Positions 35,003-44,074 of a stretch of DNA of 64,000 bases are shown here, piece after piece. The stretch spans positions 1 to 64,000 of the forward strand of contig JAADHU010000029.1 of the NCBI GenBank assembly GCA_013151645.1, given 5' to 3'. The notes beneath the pieces were generated by a model, which was not told the origin of the DNA, searched no databases, and saw only the letters and a list, made by a program, of their open reading frames with translations. Origin of the DNA: Gammaproteobacteria bacterium (GTDB lineage Bacteria > Pseudomonadota > Gammaproteobacteria > Steroidobacterales > Woeseiaceae). The number at the start of each line of letters is the position of its first letter. The stretch's first letter is position 1. The position numbers and the translations under genes were made by a program.

Positions 35003-35794
35003 ATGAAACAGTTCAAAATAATGACCGCCAGCCTGGTGTTGACGTGCCTGGCGCTTTTTCCCGCCGCGGCGATGGCCGATGAAGACGACCTCGACGTATA
35101 TATGGAAGTCTACGATGACGTGAAAAGCATGGGCGACGATGTGGTTGTAATGCGCGGCCCGGACAGCGATGAAGCCGAGGACGACGGTCACGACGAAGCC
35201 GACATCGATCATGATGAAGACAGTGCATCCGACGAGGACAACGACGTTGCGAACCACGAAGACGGTGAGCCCGACGAAGACCACGACAACGACGCTGCGA
35301 ACCGCGAAGATGACGACCACGACGACGATGCGGTGGACCACGAAGACGACGAGTCTGACGACGGCGATCTGGACGAGGAATCTGACGAGGGTGGAGACTT
35401 TGACGGCGTGAGCGACGACGACTTCGAGAACGACGATGCCGATGCCAGCGACGACATGGACCTGGAAGACGATGGCGATCAGGAAGAGGGCGAAGACATC
35501 GACGATGACCAATTCGATACGGAAGAAGACGACGAAGAGCATGACGACGGCATGGAAGGCGAGGAAGACGAAGCCAGCGATGACGACGGCATGGATAGCG
35601 ACGACGACGAAGCCAGTGACGATGACGGCATGGAAAGTGACGACGACGAAGCCAGCGACGATGACGGCATGGAAGGCGACGACGAGGCAGAAGATGACAG
35701 CGACGACGAAGCCGCTGACGACGATCTCGAGGATGACGACGCCGATGAACAAGACAGTGCTGATGACGCCGGTGACGACGACTCGGACGTATAG
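35003..35794 (+). CDS. Secreted, extremely Asp-rich repeat protein
   Basis: A 263-residue protein with a Sec signal peptide (MKQFKIMTASLVLTCLALF to AMA). After about 40 ordinary residues it becomes almost wholly Asp/Glu, with scattered His, Ser, Ala and Gly, and there are no Cys or aromatic-rich segments. Three exact-length 13-residue repeats (DDDEASDDDGMES type) occupy about residues 187-225. The extreme net negative charge and lack of hydrophobics predict a disordered, cation-binding secreted or surface protein; calcium or metal binding is inference. GGAG lies before ATG 35003. It is the third gene after the sigma and anti-sigma genes and ends at a strong terminator. I know no family. Confidence 0.8.
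   Translation: MKQFKIMTASLVLTCLALFPAAAMADEDDLDVYMEVYDDVKSMGDDVVVMRGPDSDEAEDDGHDEADIDHDEDSASDEDNDVANHEDGEPDEDHDNDAANREDDDHDDDAVDHEDDESDDGDLDEESDEGGDFDGVSDDDFENDDADASDDMDLEDDGDQEEGEDIDDDQFDTEEDDEEHDDGMEGEEDEASDDDGMDSDDDEASDDDGMESDDDEASDDDGMEGDDEAEDDSDDEAADDDLEDDDADEQDSADDAGDDDSDV
35561..35677 (+). repeat. Three tandem 39-bp repeats inside the poly-Asp gene
   Basis: Units at 35561-35599, 35600-35638 and 35639-35677, each coding 13 residues around the invariant core EASDDDGM. The second and third units differ at only a few bases; the first is more diverged at its 5' end. In-frame multiples would allow copy-number variation without frameshift. Confidence 0.8.
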
Positions 35795-35840
35795 TCTGAA
35801 AGACTGAATAACCGCTCAGCGCGGCTTCAGAACCACGAGA

Positions 35841-35875
35841 CCCCCTGATTATTCCGATAATCAGGGGGTTTTTTT
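35841..35875 (+). terminator. Intrinsic terminator after the sigma/anti-sigma/poly-Asp operon
   Basis: A 12-bp perfect stem (CCCCCTGATTAT / ATAATCAGGGGG) with a TCCG loop is followed by seven T. It lies about 45 bases after the poly-Asp stop. Confidence 0.92.
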
Positions 35876-35974
35876 GCGCCAGGTCATAGTTTTGACGATC
35901 AGTGCGTGCATCACGCCAGAATCCGGGTAAATTTGACGGCAGATTATTCAGGCAGGGGTACGGGCACTCCAGGC

Positions 35975-37600
35975 ATGGCGACAACATCTCGTAAAAACAG
36001 GGTCACTTTTGGCTTCATGGGCCTTCTGTTGTCCATCGTATTCAGCCTGCTAGCACCCGCCGCATACGCGGTCACTGCGGAGGAGTCCTTTGCCGACGGC
36101 AACCGCCTCTTTCGTGACGATCTGTACTGGGCCGCTCTGCTCCGCTATCGACAGGCCACTCAGGCCGGCATGGACACACCGCTGCTGCACTACAATACCG
36201 GCGTCGCGCACTACAAAGCCGGCCAATACGGTCGCGCGCATCAAGCTCTGCTCCGGGCCAGTCGATCACCGCGATTACGCGTCATATCGCATTACAACCT
36301 TGGGCTGAATTCCTACGCGGCCAGCAACAATGACGAGGCTTTGCGCTGGCTCCGCAAAGCCAGGGACCAGAAGCAAAGCCCTAAGATTCGCAGGCTGGCT
36401 ATCAGGGCCATCGCCAGAATTCGCAAAGCGGAACCCAGGATTAAACCCGTCGTCGTGCATGCGCGCGAAATCGGCGAAGCGAAAAAATTTACTGAACTGG
36501 ATTTCTATGCGCGCGCCGGCTTCGGCAATGATGACAACGTCTATCGCTCCCCATCGCGGAGCTACCTGGACCGGTCCAGACGAATTCAACCCGTAGTGGT
36601 CGATCCGGTGGTGCAGTCCGGCGTCTTTTACCCGGTCGCCCTGGGCGCCAAATACTCGGTCAACAGTTTCGAAAACGAATCCTTTTTCGGCCGCTACCGT
36701 TTTTCCGGGCACTTTTATCAGGACGCGAATCTCACCAATGCCAACGAGTTCAGTCAGGAGGTCGCCTTCGGCACGGAGTACGAGCGCAAAGAGGAGGGCC
36801 GCGAAAACATTGTGTCCAGCGCCTTTACGGTCGCCCAGCACCGGGAAACCTACTTCGACCCCGATGATGGTCTGGAACGCGCCAGAAACGGTGTCGGTAT
36901 CGGCGACCGGTTGTCCTATCTCCGCTACGGGCCGGAAATTCGCACGCGGCAATCCTGGAAACGCTTCACCGTGAATCTTTGGGGCAAAGCTCAGCTGTGG
37001 AATTATCAGAGCACACTTGAGGTTCCTGAATACGATAACGAATTCATTCGCGTTGGCGGCAATGCCCAGTATCGCTTCACGCGCACCTCACTGTTGCGAC
37101 TCACTGCGGAGGCCTACTCCCGAAACTTCAGTGACCGCCCCTCTTACGAGCTCAACGGCACACAACCTATTGGCAATCCCACTGTCCAGTACGACTACAT
37201 CGATTACGGCATCATGGCGCGGCAACGCATCACAAGAGCGATGTGGTTCGGGGTTAAATACGTGCGCACTGAGCGCACAGACGGCTACCTCGGGTATAAC
37301 GACTACACACGCGATGCCTATGGATTCCAATTCAGCCTGCGGGCGGGAAAACGGTTTCGACTCAACGCGGATGCGACCTACCGAGTCTACAATTTCACGA
37401 ACGCGTTCGCCTTCAACAACCCCGCTGCCGGACGCAAGACGCAAGAATCCCTGCGCGGCAAAATCAAGGCGACGTTTGAACTGGACTGGAACGTCACCCT
37501 TGTCGGCGAATTCGTTTACCGGGAGGTCGGCTCCAACGATTTCCGTATCCAGTACGACCGCAGCCAGTACCTGCTCAGCGTGCAGTGGAACTACGACTAG
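35975..37600 (+). CDS. TPR plus outer-membrane beta-barrel protein
   Basis: A 541-residue exported protein. The signal peptide (to about residue 34, ending AYA) is followed by TPR-like helices to about 155 (SFADGNRLFRDDLYWAALLRYRQAT, then LLHYNTGVAHYKAGQYGRAHQALL). The long C-terminal region has alternating aromatic and polar residues typical of transmembrane beta strands (for example FTVNLWGKAQLW, LLRLTAEAYSRN), ending VQWNYD. This N-TPR/C-barrel plan is shared with surface lipoprotein assembly modifiers (SLAM) and some exopolysaccharide exporters; I cannot assign either. The start is ATG 35975; an upstream in-frame GTG adds a non-signal extension. It follows the poly-Asp gene after the terminator, so it has its own promoter. 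Confidence 0.65.
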   Translation: MATTSRKNRVTFGFMGLLLSIVFSLLAPAAYAVTAEESFADGNRLFRDDLYWAALLRYRQATQAGMDTPLLHYNTGVAHYKAGQYGRAHQALLRASRSPRLRVISHYNLGLNSYAASNNDEALRWLRKARDQKQSPKIRRLAIRAIARIRKAEPRIKPVVVHAREIGEAKKFTELDFYARAGFGNDDNVYRSPSRSYLDRSRRIQPVVVDPVVQSGVFYPVALGAKYSVNSFENESFFGRYRFSGHFYQDANLTNANEFSQEVAFGTEYERKEEGRENIVSSAFTVAQHRETYFDPDDGLERARNGVGIGDRLSYLRYGPEIRTRQSWKRFTVNLWGKAQLWNYQSTLEVPEYDNEFIRVGGNAQYRFTRTSLLRLTAEAYSRNFSDRPSYELNGTQPIGNPTVQYDYIDYGIMARQRITRAMWFGVKYVRTERTDGYLGYNDYTRDAYGFQFSLRAGKRFRLNADATYRVYNFTNAFAFNNPAAGRKTQESLRGKIKATFELDWNVTLVGEFVYREVGSNDFRIQYDRSQYLLSVQWNYD

Positions 37601-37704
37601 CCCGCAGCGGGCTTTTATGCGCAAAAACGGTGCGCTTTTCAGCTTCGATTGTCGGCATGGCGACGTGTTATCGTTACAGGACCCGACTGAAGAGGCACGG
37701 TGCC

Positions 37705-38616
37705 ATGGCAAGACTAACGATCGTCATTTGCTTGCTCGCCGTTAGCTGGGTAACCATCGGCAACGCTGAGGTGACGACGCTCGGTTCCTGCGAGGACGAT
37801 TACGCACAATGCCTGCAGCGCTGGAAAGACGATCGTCTGTCATTCCTCAGGAGCGAGGCCGGCTACCTGAACCTCGCCGGGCTGTTTTGGCTCAAGGACG
37901 GCCGCAATACGTTTGGCAGTAGCAAAGACAACGACCTGATTTTTCCTGCGGGTGCCGGGTCTTCTATCGGCTCGTTCGAATTACGAGATGGCGAAGTGCA
38001 ATTGAATGTAAACGCAGGCATGGACGTGCGCCACCTGGAGCGGCCCGTACAGCACATCCTCGTCGCCGGCGATTCTGTGAAAACACCGCTTGTCATTCGG
38101 CAGGGTCGTTATGCGTGGACAGTAATCAACCGGGACGGCCGGTTTGCGGTACGGCTACGTGATTTTGAGAACCCGGTATTGCTTGATTTTCAGGCCATCG
38201 AATATTTTCCGGTGAGCGCGGGGTATCGGGTGAATGCGAGATTGCGACCTTATAGCTCACCGCGGCTCGTTCAGGTTGGCACAGTCATCGAGGGTCTTAA
38301 CTACAATCCCTGGTCACCCGGGGTGGTGGAATTTGAAATCGAAGGACAGACTTACGACCTGGAGGCTTATGACGCAGGCGACGAGCTGTTTTTTGTTTTC
38401 GGTGACCAGACCACCGGCCGGGAAACCTATCCTGCGGGGCGCTTCCTGTACGCAAAAAAACCGGGCAGCGACGGCGTGCTTGAGCTCGACTTCAATACCT
38501 CACAAAGCCCGCCGTGTGCCTACAATGATTTCGCCACCTGCCCGGTCGCTTCGCGTCGAAACCGAATTGCAGCCCGGATCGTGGCGGGAGAGCGTTATGA
38601 CCGGACGCATCACTAG
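37705..38616 (+). CDS. DUF1684 family exported protein
   Basis: A 303-residue protein with a signal peptide (MARLTIVICLLAVSWVTIGNA) and the DUF1684 core. The conserved stretch GDQTTGRETYPAGRFLYA and the family ending PPCAYNDFATCPVASRRNRI are intact. The function of DUF1684 is unknown. AGAGG lies about 8 bases before ATG 37705. Its TAG stop lies within the CTAG that borders a MITE-like element, so the present 3' end may have been shaped by that insertion. Confidence 0.85.
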   Translation: MARLTIVICLLAVSWVTIGNAEVTTLGSCEDDYAQCLQRWKDDRLSFLRSEAGYLNLAGLFWLKDGRNTFGSSKDNDLIFPAGAGSSIGSFELRDGEVQLNVNAGMDVRHLERPVQHILVAGDSVKTPLVIRQGRYAWTVINRDGRFAVRLRDFENPVLLDFQAIEYFPVSAGYRVNARLRPYSSPRLVQVGTVIEGLNYNPWSPGVVEFEIEGQTYDLEAYDAGDELFFVFGDQTTGRETYPAGRFLYAKKPGSDGVLELDFNTSQSPPCAYNDFATCPVASRRNRIAARIVAGERYDRTHH

Positions 38617-38765
38617 CAGTCTGTTGAAAAAACCATCCATGGTATTTTCAACACCGCAATTCGAAAAACGTCGTTTTCGAATTGCTCACATTTTCAATGG
38701 CTAAATGACGGTACCTCCCTGTACCGTTCGCAACCCGCCGAAAAACGGTGTTTTTCAACAGGCTG
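38617..38765. mobile_element. MITE-like element, family A, copy 1 (149 bp)
   Basis: Bounded on both sides by CTAG (38613-38616 and 38766-38769), consistent with a 4-bp target duplication. The ends are 15-bp inverted repeats, CAGTCTGTTGAAAAA and CAGCCTGTTGAAAAA (one mismatch). Inside are strong hairpins, including GCAATTCGAAAA with its exact complement, and ACGGTAC / GTACCGT. It has no coding capacity. A shortened relative lies at 54625-54695. CTAG matches the YTAR target of IS5-family transposases, which suggests past mobilisation by one (inference). Confidence 0.7.
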
Positions 38766-38893
38766 CTAGTGGTTCGTTGCTGCGTACCGGGTGAATCTGG
38801 CCAAACGGCCCTGCTTAACGGCGAATAGCGCTTTGGTGTCTGAATTCTTTGCTAGACTTGCCCCGCCCGAATCTCTGCTCTACGAAAAGACCC

Positions 38894-41065
38894 ATGGACG
38901 TTACCCCGATACTTGAATCCCTGAACGAGGCGCAGCGCCAGGCTGTTACAGCGCCCGCCGAACCGCTACTGGTCATCGCGGGTGCCGGCAGTGGCAAGAC
39001 TCGCGTTCTGACCCATCGAGCGGCGTGGCTGATCGATGTGCAGGGCCTTGCTCCGGAAAGCCTGCTGGCCGTCACCTTCACCAACAAGGCCGCTGCTGAA
39101 ATGCGCGGTCGTATCGAGAGTCTGCTCGGGACGCCGGCCAGTCATTTGTGGATTGGCACTTTTCACGGCCTGGCACATCGGTTGTTGCGCCGCCACTGGC
39201 GGGAAACCGGCCTGCCGCAAAACTTCCAGATCATTGACTCCGACGACCAGCTACGACTGATCAAACGGCTCATGAAGGGCATCGGCCTCGATGACAGTCA
39301 ATGGATACCACGCGAGGTGCAGTATTTCATCAATGCCCAGAAGGATGAGGGTTTGCGGGCAAAGCACCTCGATGATGACGGCGACAACAACCGTCGGCAG
39401 ATGATTACGCTCTACCAAAGCTACCAGGAACTCTGCGATCGCGGCGGGCTGGTGGACTTTGCTGAGCTGCTGTTGCGGGCGCATGAGTTGCTGCGCGATA
39501 ACGCGAATATCCTCGCGCATTATCAACGGCGTTTCCAGCACCTGCTGGTGGATGAGTTCCAGGACACCAACGCCATCCAGTACGCCTGGCTACGCTTGCT
39601 TGCGGGCACCGAAGGCGTGCCCTTTGTGGTGGGCGACGACGATCAGTCCATCTATCGCTGGCGTGGCGCGCGCGTCGAACATATTTTCCAGTTTCAGAAA
39701 GACTTTCCCGGCACGTCCGTTATCAAGCTTGAACAGAATTATCGTTCTACCGCGACCATTCTTAAGGCCGCCAATGCCCTGATTGAGAACAACAGTTCAC
39801 GCATGGGGAAAAATCTCTGGACGGACGACGAGGAAGGCGAGCCCATTCGGGTCTATTCCGCGTACAACGAACGCGACGAAGCAGACTTCATCGTCGGTCG
39901 CTTGCGTGACTGGAGTGAGCAGGGAAATCCACGTGCGGATGCCGCTGTTCTGTATCGCTCGAATGCACAGTCCCGCGTGCTCGAAGAAGCACTAATGAAT
40001 GCCGGCCTTCCGTATCGCGTCTACGGCGGCTTGCGTTTCTTTGAGCGCGCGGAGGTCAAGGATGCGCTCGCCTACCTGCGCCTGACGTCACACCGGGACG
40101 ATGACAGTTCATTCGAGCGGGTAGTCAACAAGCCGACGCGGGGAATCGGTGCCCGTACGCTTGAAATCATGCGCACCCACGCGCGCGCCAATGCCTGTTC
40201 CATGTGGCAGGCGGCCAGCGCCGTCATCAATGATGGCCTTTCCGGGCGAGCGGCAACCGCCGTGGTTGCCTTCATGAGCCTCATAGAGCGCATGACGCGT
40301 GAAACGGACGGCATGGAATTGCACGACCGGGTCGATCACGTCGTCCAGCTCAGCGGCCTCATCGATCACTTTCGCAAGGAAAAGGGCGAACGCGGCGAAA
40401 CACGTATCGAAAACCTCGAAGAACTCGTCAGTGCGGCGCGCGGCTACGCACGCGACCCGGCCGAAGAAATGTCAGAGCTTGATGCCTTTCTTGCGCATGC
40501 CGCGCTGGAAGCCGGCGAAGGTCAGGCGGATGCCTGGGAAGACTGTGTGCAGCTGATGACCATGCATTCCGCCAAAGGGCTGGAGTATCCGCTGGTGTTT
40601 TTGTCGGGCCTCGAAGACGGCTTGTTTCCGCACCAGCGCTCCGTCGCCGACCCGCACGGTCTTGAGGAGGAGCGGCGCCTTTGTTACGTCGGCATCACCC
40701 GGGCGAAACGAACACTCTATATTACCCACGCAGAACAACGCCGCTTGCACGGCATGGACAGCTTCGCGCAACCCTCCCGATTCTTGGCGGAGATTCCGAC
40801 AGAGCTTGTTGAGGAGGTCCGCCCACGCGTCCAGGTTAGCCGACCAGTACGCCCGTCTTCACGATCGTCGCGTGGCAGCGGCAGCATGAGTCCCGCCGCT
40901 GAAATAGGCGTGCGGCTTGGGCAACGAGTACGCCATGGGAAATTCGGGGATGGCGTCATTCTCAACTGTGAAGGCCAGGGCGCGCACGCACGTGTCGAGG
41001 TCAATTTTGAGACGGCCGGCACGAAATGGCTGGTTCTTGGCTATGCCAACCTTGATCTGATGTAG
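38894..41065 (+). CDS. uvrD: DNA helicase II UvrD
   Basis: 3'-to-5' superfamily 1 helicase of nucleotide excision and mismatch repair. The protein (723 residues) has the Q motif LNEAQRQAV, Walker A AGAGSGKT at 29-36, TFTNKAAAEM, motif II LLVDEFQDTN, QNYRSTATIL, VLYRSNAQSR, and the C-terminal MTMHSAKGLEYPLVF and VGITRAK. The Tudor-like C-terminal tail (GQRVRHGKFGDGVI) is present. ATG 38894 (MDVTPIL) matches homologues. The upstream spacer contains a MITE-like element; I see no LexA box. Confidence 0.96.
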   Translation: MDVTPILESLNEAQRQAVTAPAEPLLVIAGAGSGKTRVLTHRAAWLIDVQGLAPESLLAVTFTNKAAAEMRGRIESLLGTPASHLWIGTFHGLAHRLLRRHWRETGLPQNFQIIDSDDQLRLIKRLMKGIGLDDSQWIPREVQYFINAQKDEGLRAKHLDDDGDNNRRQMITLYQSYQELCDRGGLVDFAELLLRAHELLRDNANILAHYQRRFQHLLVDEFQDTNAIQYAWLRLLAGTEGVPFVVGDDDQSIYRWRGARVEHIFQFQKDFPGTSVIKLEQNYRSTATILKAANALIENNSSRMGKNLWTDDEEGEPIRVYSAYNERDEADFIVGRLRDWSEQGNPRADAAVLYRSNAQSRVLEEALMNAGLPYRVYGGLRFFERAEVKDALAYLRLTSHRDDDSSFERVVNKPTRGIGARTLEIMRTHARANACSMWQAASAVINDGLSGRAATAVVAFMSLIERMTRETDGMELHDRVDHVVQLSGLIDHFRKEKGERGETRIENLEELVSAARGYARDPAEEMSELDAFLAHAALEAGEGQADAWEDCVQLMTMHSAKGLEYPLVFLSGLEDGLFPHQRSVADPHGLEEERRLCYVGITRAKRTLYITHAEQRRLHGMDSFAQPSRFLAEIPTELVEEVRPRVQVSRPVRPSSRSSRGSGSMSPAAEIGVRLGQRVRHGKFGDGVILNCEGQGAHARVEVNFETAGTKWLVLGYANLDLM

Positions 41066-41169
41066 AATCCGTTTTACCTGGCCCGGACTATTCATGAATT
41101 GCCCGGGTCAGGGGGTGCAGAGACTGTTTTGTTTTTGCGTGCCTTGCCGTTGAGAGTCACAGACGCACA

Positions 41170-42546
41170 ATGAAAATATTAATTCTCGGTGCCGGCCAGG
41201 TGGGATCTTCCGCTGCATATCATCTGTCGCGCGAGGAAGCCAACGAAGTAACCGTCGTCGATATGCGCTCCGACGTTCTTCGGGAATTGCAGGACCGTCT
41301 GGATATTCGTACGGTCGTCGGCCACGCAGCTTACCCCGAGGTGCTTGAGCGTGCCGGTGCCAATGACGCCGATATTATCGTCGCGTTGACCGATACGGAC
41401 GAAACCAACATGGTCGCGTGCCAGGTCGCCTACACACTTTTTCACACACCAACCAAGATCGCCCGTATTCGTTCGGCCGAGTACATGAATGCGACCAAGC
41501 TGTTCACACAGGAAGCGGTTCCCGTGGACGTGCGCATCAGCCCGGAGCAGCTTGTTTGTGAATACATCGAGCAACTCATCTTGTACCCGGGGGCGCTGCA
41601 GGTACTCGAGTTCGCGGACGGCCGTGTTCGCCTCGTCGGCGCCAAGGTGGATAAAGACGGCTTGCTCGCCGGTCAGAAAATCGCTTCGCTGAAAGAACAC
41701 ATTCCGAATACCGAAGGCCGCATAGCGGCAATCTATCGCAACGGCAAAGCGATCGAGCCAACCGGCGACACCGTGATACTTGAAAATGACGAGGTGTTTT
41801 TCATTGCCGCCCGTCAGGATATCCGTGTGTTCATGAGCGAAATGCGCAAGCTCGAAGAACCTGTGCGACGGGTTGTCATCGCGGGTGGCGGTAACATCGG
41901 CGTGCGGCTCGCGCTTGCGCTTGAGCAGACTAACCAGGTCAAGCTGATCGAACGCAATCCCAAACGCGCCCGGCAGATCTCTGAGCAGCTGAACAAGGCC
42001 ATTGTACTGGTCGGCGACGCGGCTGACGAAGAGTTGTTGCTCGAGGAAAACATCGACAACGTGGACGTTTTTTGTGCGGTAACCAATGCAGAGGAGGCCA
42101 ATATCCTCTCTTCGATGCTCGCCAGGCGACTCGGTGCCCACAAAGTAATGGCGCTGATCAATCGCCCCTCTTATGCGGAACTGGTTGAGTCGGGCAGTAT
42201 CGATATCGCCATCTCGCCGCGCCAGATCACCATCGGTTCGCTGCTCGCGCATGTACGACGAGGGGACGTCGTCAAAGTACATTCTTTGCGCCGGGGCGCC
42301 GCCGAGGCTATCGAAGCGGTCGCGCATGGCACCAAAGGTGACTCACCCGTGGTCGGCAAGAAAATCGAGGATATCGGTTTGCCGCGTGGCTGCAGAATCG
42401 TTGCGATTGTGCGTCAGGAAGAAGTCATCATGGCGCACCATGACACCGTCATCCAAACCGATGATCACGTTATTTTGTTCCTCACGGACCGGCGAAAAAT
42501 CGAATATCTTGAAAAACTGTTCCAGGTGGGCGTTTCCTTTGTCTGA
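41170..42546 (+). CDS. trkA: Trk potassium uptake regulatory protein TrkA
   Basis: Peripheral NAD(H)-binding regulator of the TrkH potassium channel. It is 458 residues with two tandem RCK halves: Rossmann motifs ILGAGQVGSSAAYHL at the N-terminus and IAGGGNIGVRLALAL near 237, each followed by a TrkA-C domain. It is 45 bases upstream of trkH, probably the same transcript. Confidence 0.97.
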   Translation: MKILILGAGQVGSSAAYHLSREEANEVTVVDMRSDVLRELQDRLDIRTVVGHAAYPEVLERAGANDADIIVALTDTDETNMVACQVAYTLFHTPTKIARIRSAEYMNATKLFTQEAVPVDVRISPEQLVCEYIEQLILYPGALQVLEFADGRVRLVGAKVDKDGLLAGQKIASLKEHIPNTEGRIAAIYRNGKAIEPTGDTVILENDEVFFIAARQDIRVFMSEMRKLEEPVRRVVIAGGGNIGVRLALALEQTNQVKLIERNPKRARQISEQLNKAIVLVGDAADEELLLEENIDNVDVFCAVTNAEEANILSSMLARRLGAHKVMALINRPSYAELVESGSIDIAISPRQITIGSLLAHVRRGDVVKVHSLRRGAAEAIEAVAHGTKGDSPVVGKKIEDIGLPRGCRIVAIVRQEEVIMAHHDTVIQTDDHVILFLTDRRKIEYLEKLFQVGVSFV

Positions 42547-42591
42547 TCCGGGCGGCATCGCTAGCGCCCGTCGAACGCGCGAGTAAAACCG

Positions 42592-44043
42592 ATGAACTGG
42601 AAGGTGGTGCAACGCATTCTCGGGCTCTTGCTGATGGTTTTCAGCCTGACGATGCTACCGCCGATCGGTTTCAGTCTTTTTTTCCAGGATGGTGCCTGGA
42701 TGCCCTTTGTCCAGGGCTTCGCTCTGACGCTGTTTTTCGGTCTCCTGATCTGGTTTCCGGTACGGCGTGCGCGCCGCGATTTACGTCTTCGTGACGGTTT
42801 CGTGGTGGTTGCGGCGTTCTGGACAGTGCTCGGCGCCTTTGGTGCGGCACCGCTCTACCTGGCCGACACGCTGTCAATGACACTCACGGATGCCATTTTC
42901 GAGTCCATGTCGGGGCTTACAACTACCGGGGCGACGGTGCTTACCGGTCTCGACGACCTGCCTCATTCCCTCTTGTATTATCGTCAACAATTGCAATGGT
43001 TGGGCGGCATGGGAATTATTGTACTGGCGGTCGCCGTGCTGCCGATGCTGGGGGTTGGTGGTATGCAACTCTACCGTGCCGAAACACCGGGGCCGGTGAA
43101 GGACACCAAGCTCACGCCGCGTATTACCGAGACGGCGAAGGCGCTCTGGTATGTCTATTTCAGCTTTACGCTGTTATGCGGTATCTCCTACTGGCTCGCC
43201 GGGATGAGCGCCTTCGATGCCATTTGTCACGCTTTTTCCACCGTCGCGATCGGCGGGTTCTCACCGCACGATGCGAACATGGGTTATTTTGACAATCCAG
43301 TCATCGATCTTATCGCGATCTTTTTCATGTTCGCCGCCGGCATCAATTTTTCGTTGCACTTTTTTGCCTGGAGAAACGTGCAGATCTCACATTACGTGAA
43401 TGACCAGGAATTTCGTGCCTATGTTTTCATTCTGGCCGTGGTGACGATCAGCGTCGTGGGCTCACTGTTTTGGTATGGCACCTACACCAATCCAAGCGAT
43501 ACCATCATCAATGGCGTGTTCCAGGCTGTTTCGATTGCGACCACCACCGGCTATACAACAAGCGACTATTCAGTCTGGCCCGGAGCATTGCCCGTACTGC
43601 TGATTTTCGCGAGTTTCGTCGGCGGATCGGCCGGTTCAACCGCTGGCGGTATCAAAGTCATTCGCTGGCTGCTGATCTACAAGCAGGGTCTGCGAGAAAT
43701 CGTGCGACTGGTTCATCCGAGCGCCGAAATTCCCGTCAAGCTTGGCAGTCATGCCGTGCCCTTCCGCGTTGTCGATGCCGTCTGGGGGTTTTTCTCCGTT
43801 TACGTCATCGTGTTCAGCATCATGCTGTTGTTAATGATGATGACGGGTCTCGATCAGGTGACCGCATTCTCCGCCGTTGCCGCATCACTAAACAACCTTG
43901 GGCCTGGCCTCGGCGATGTGGCATCGGGTTTCATGACCGTTCCCGACGCCGCCAAGTGGATCGCCATCGCCGGCATGCTGCTCGGTCGCCTCGAAATATT
44001 TACCCTGCTCGTCCTGTTTACGCCGACCTTCTGGCGGCACTAG
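42592..44043 (+). CDS. trkH: Trk potassium uptake channel TrkH
   Basis: Integral-membrane K+ translocating subunit. It is 483 residues with ten or more membrane helices and the repeated pore-loop glycine signatures TGATVLTGL, STVAIGGFS, TTTGYTT and NNLGPGLG. It works with TrkA encoded just upstream. Confidence 0.97.
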   Translation: MNWKVVQRILGLLLMVFSLTMLPPIGFSLFFQDGAWMPFVQGFALTLFFGLLIWFPVRRARRDLRLRDGFVVVAAFWTVLGAFGAAPLYLADTLSMTLTDAIFESMSGLTTTGATVLTGLDDLPHSLLYYRQQLQWLGGMGIIVLAVAVLPMLGVGGMQLYRAETPGPVKDTKLTPRITETAKALWYVYFSFTLLCGISYWLAGMSAFDAICHAFSTVAIGGFSPHDANMGYFDNPVIDLIAIFFMFAAGINFSLHFFAWRNVQISHYVNDQEFRAYVFILAVVTISVVGSLFWYGTYTNPSDTIINGVFQAVSIATTTGYTTSDYSVWPGALPVLLIFASFVGGSAGSTAGGIKVIRWLLIYKQGLREIVRLVHPSAEIPVKLGSHAVPFRVVDAVWGFFSVYVIVFSIMLLLMMMTGLDQVTAFSAVAASLNNLGPGLGDVASGFMTVPDAAKWIAIAGMLLGRLEIFTLLVLFTPTFWRH

Positions 44044-44074
44044 GCATGGTGCGTTCGCTTCGTCGCTCATCCGC

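Noticed and set aside
35013-35987. 324-codon minus-strand frame rich in Arg and His, and a 411-codon hydrophobic minus-strand frame at 34517-35752
   Set aside because: Both are mirror images of the Asp-rich repeat gene: GAC/GAT repeats read backwards give Val/Ile- or Arg/His-rich nonsense. The plus strand has the signal peptide, ribosome-binding site and terminator.
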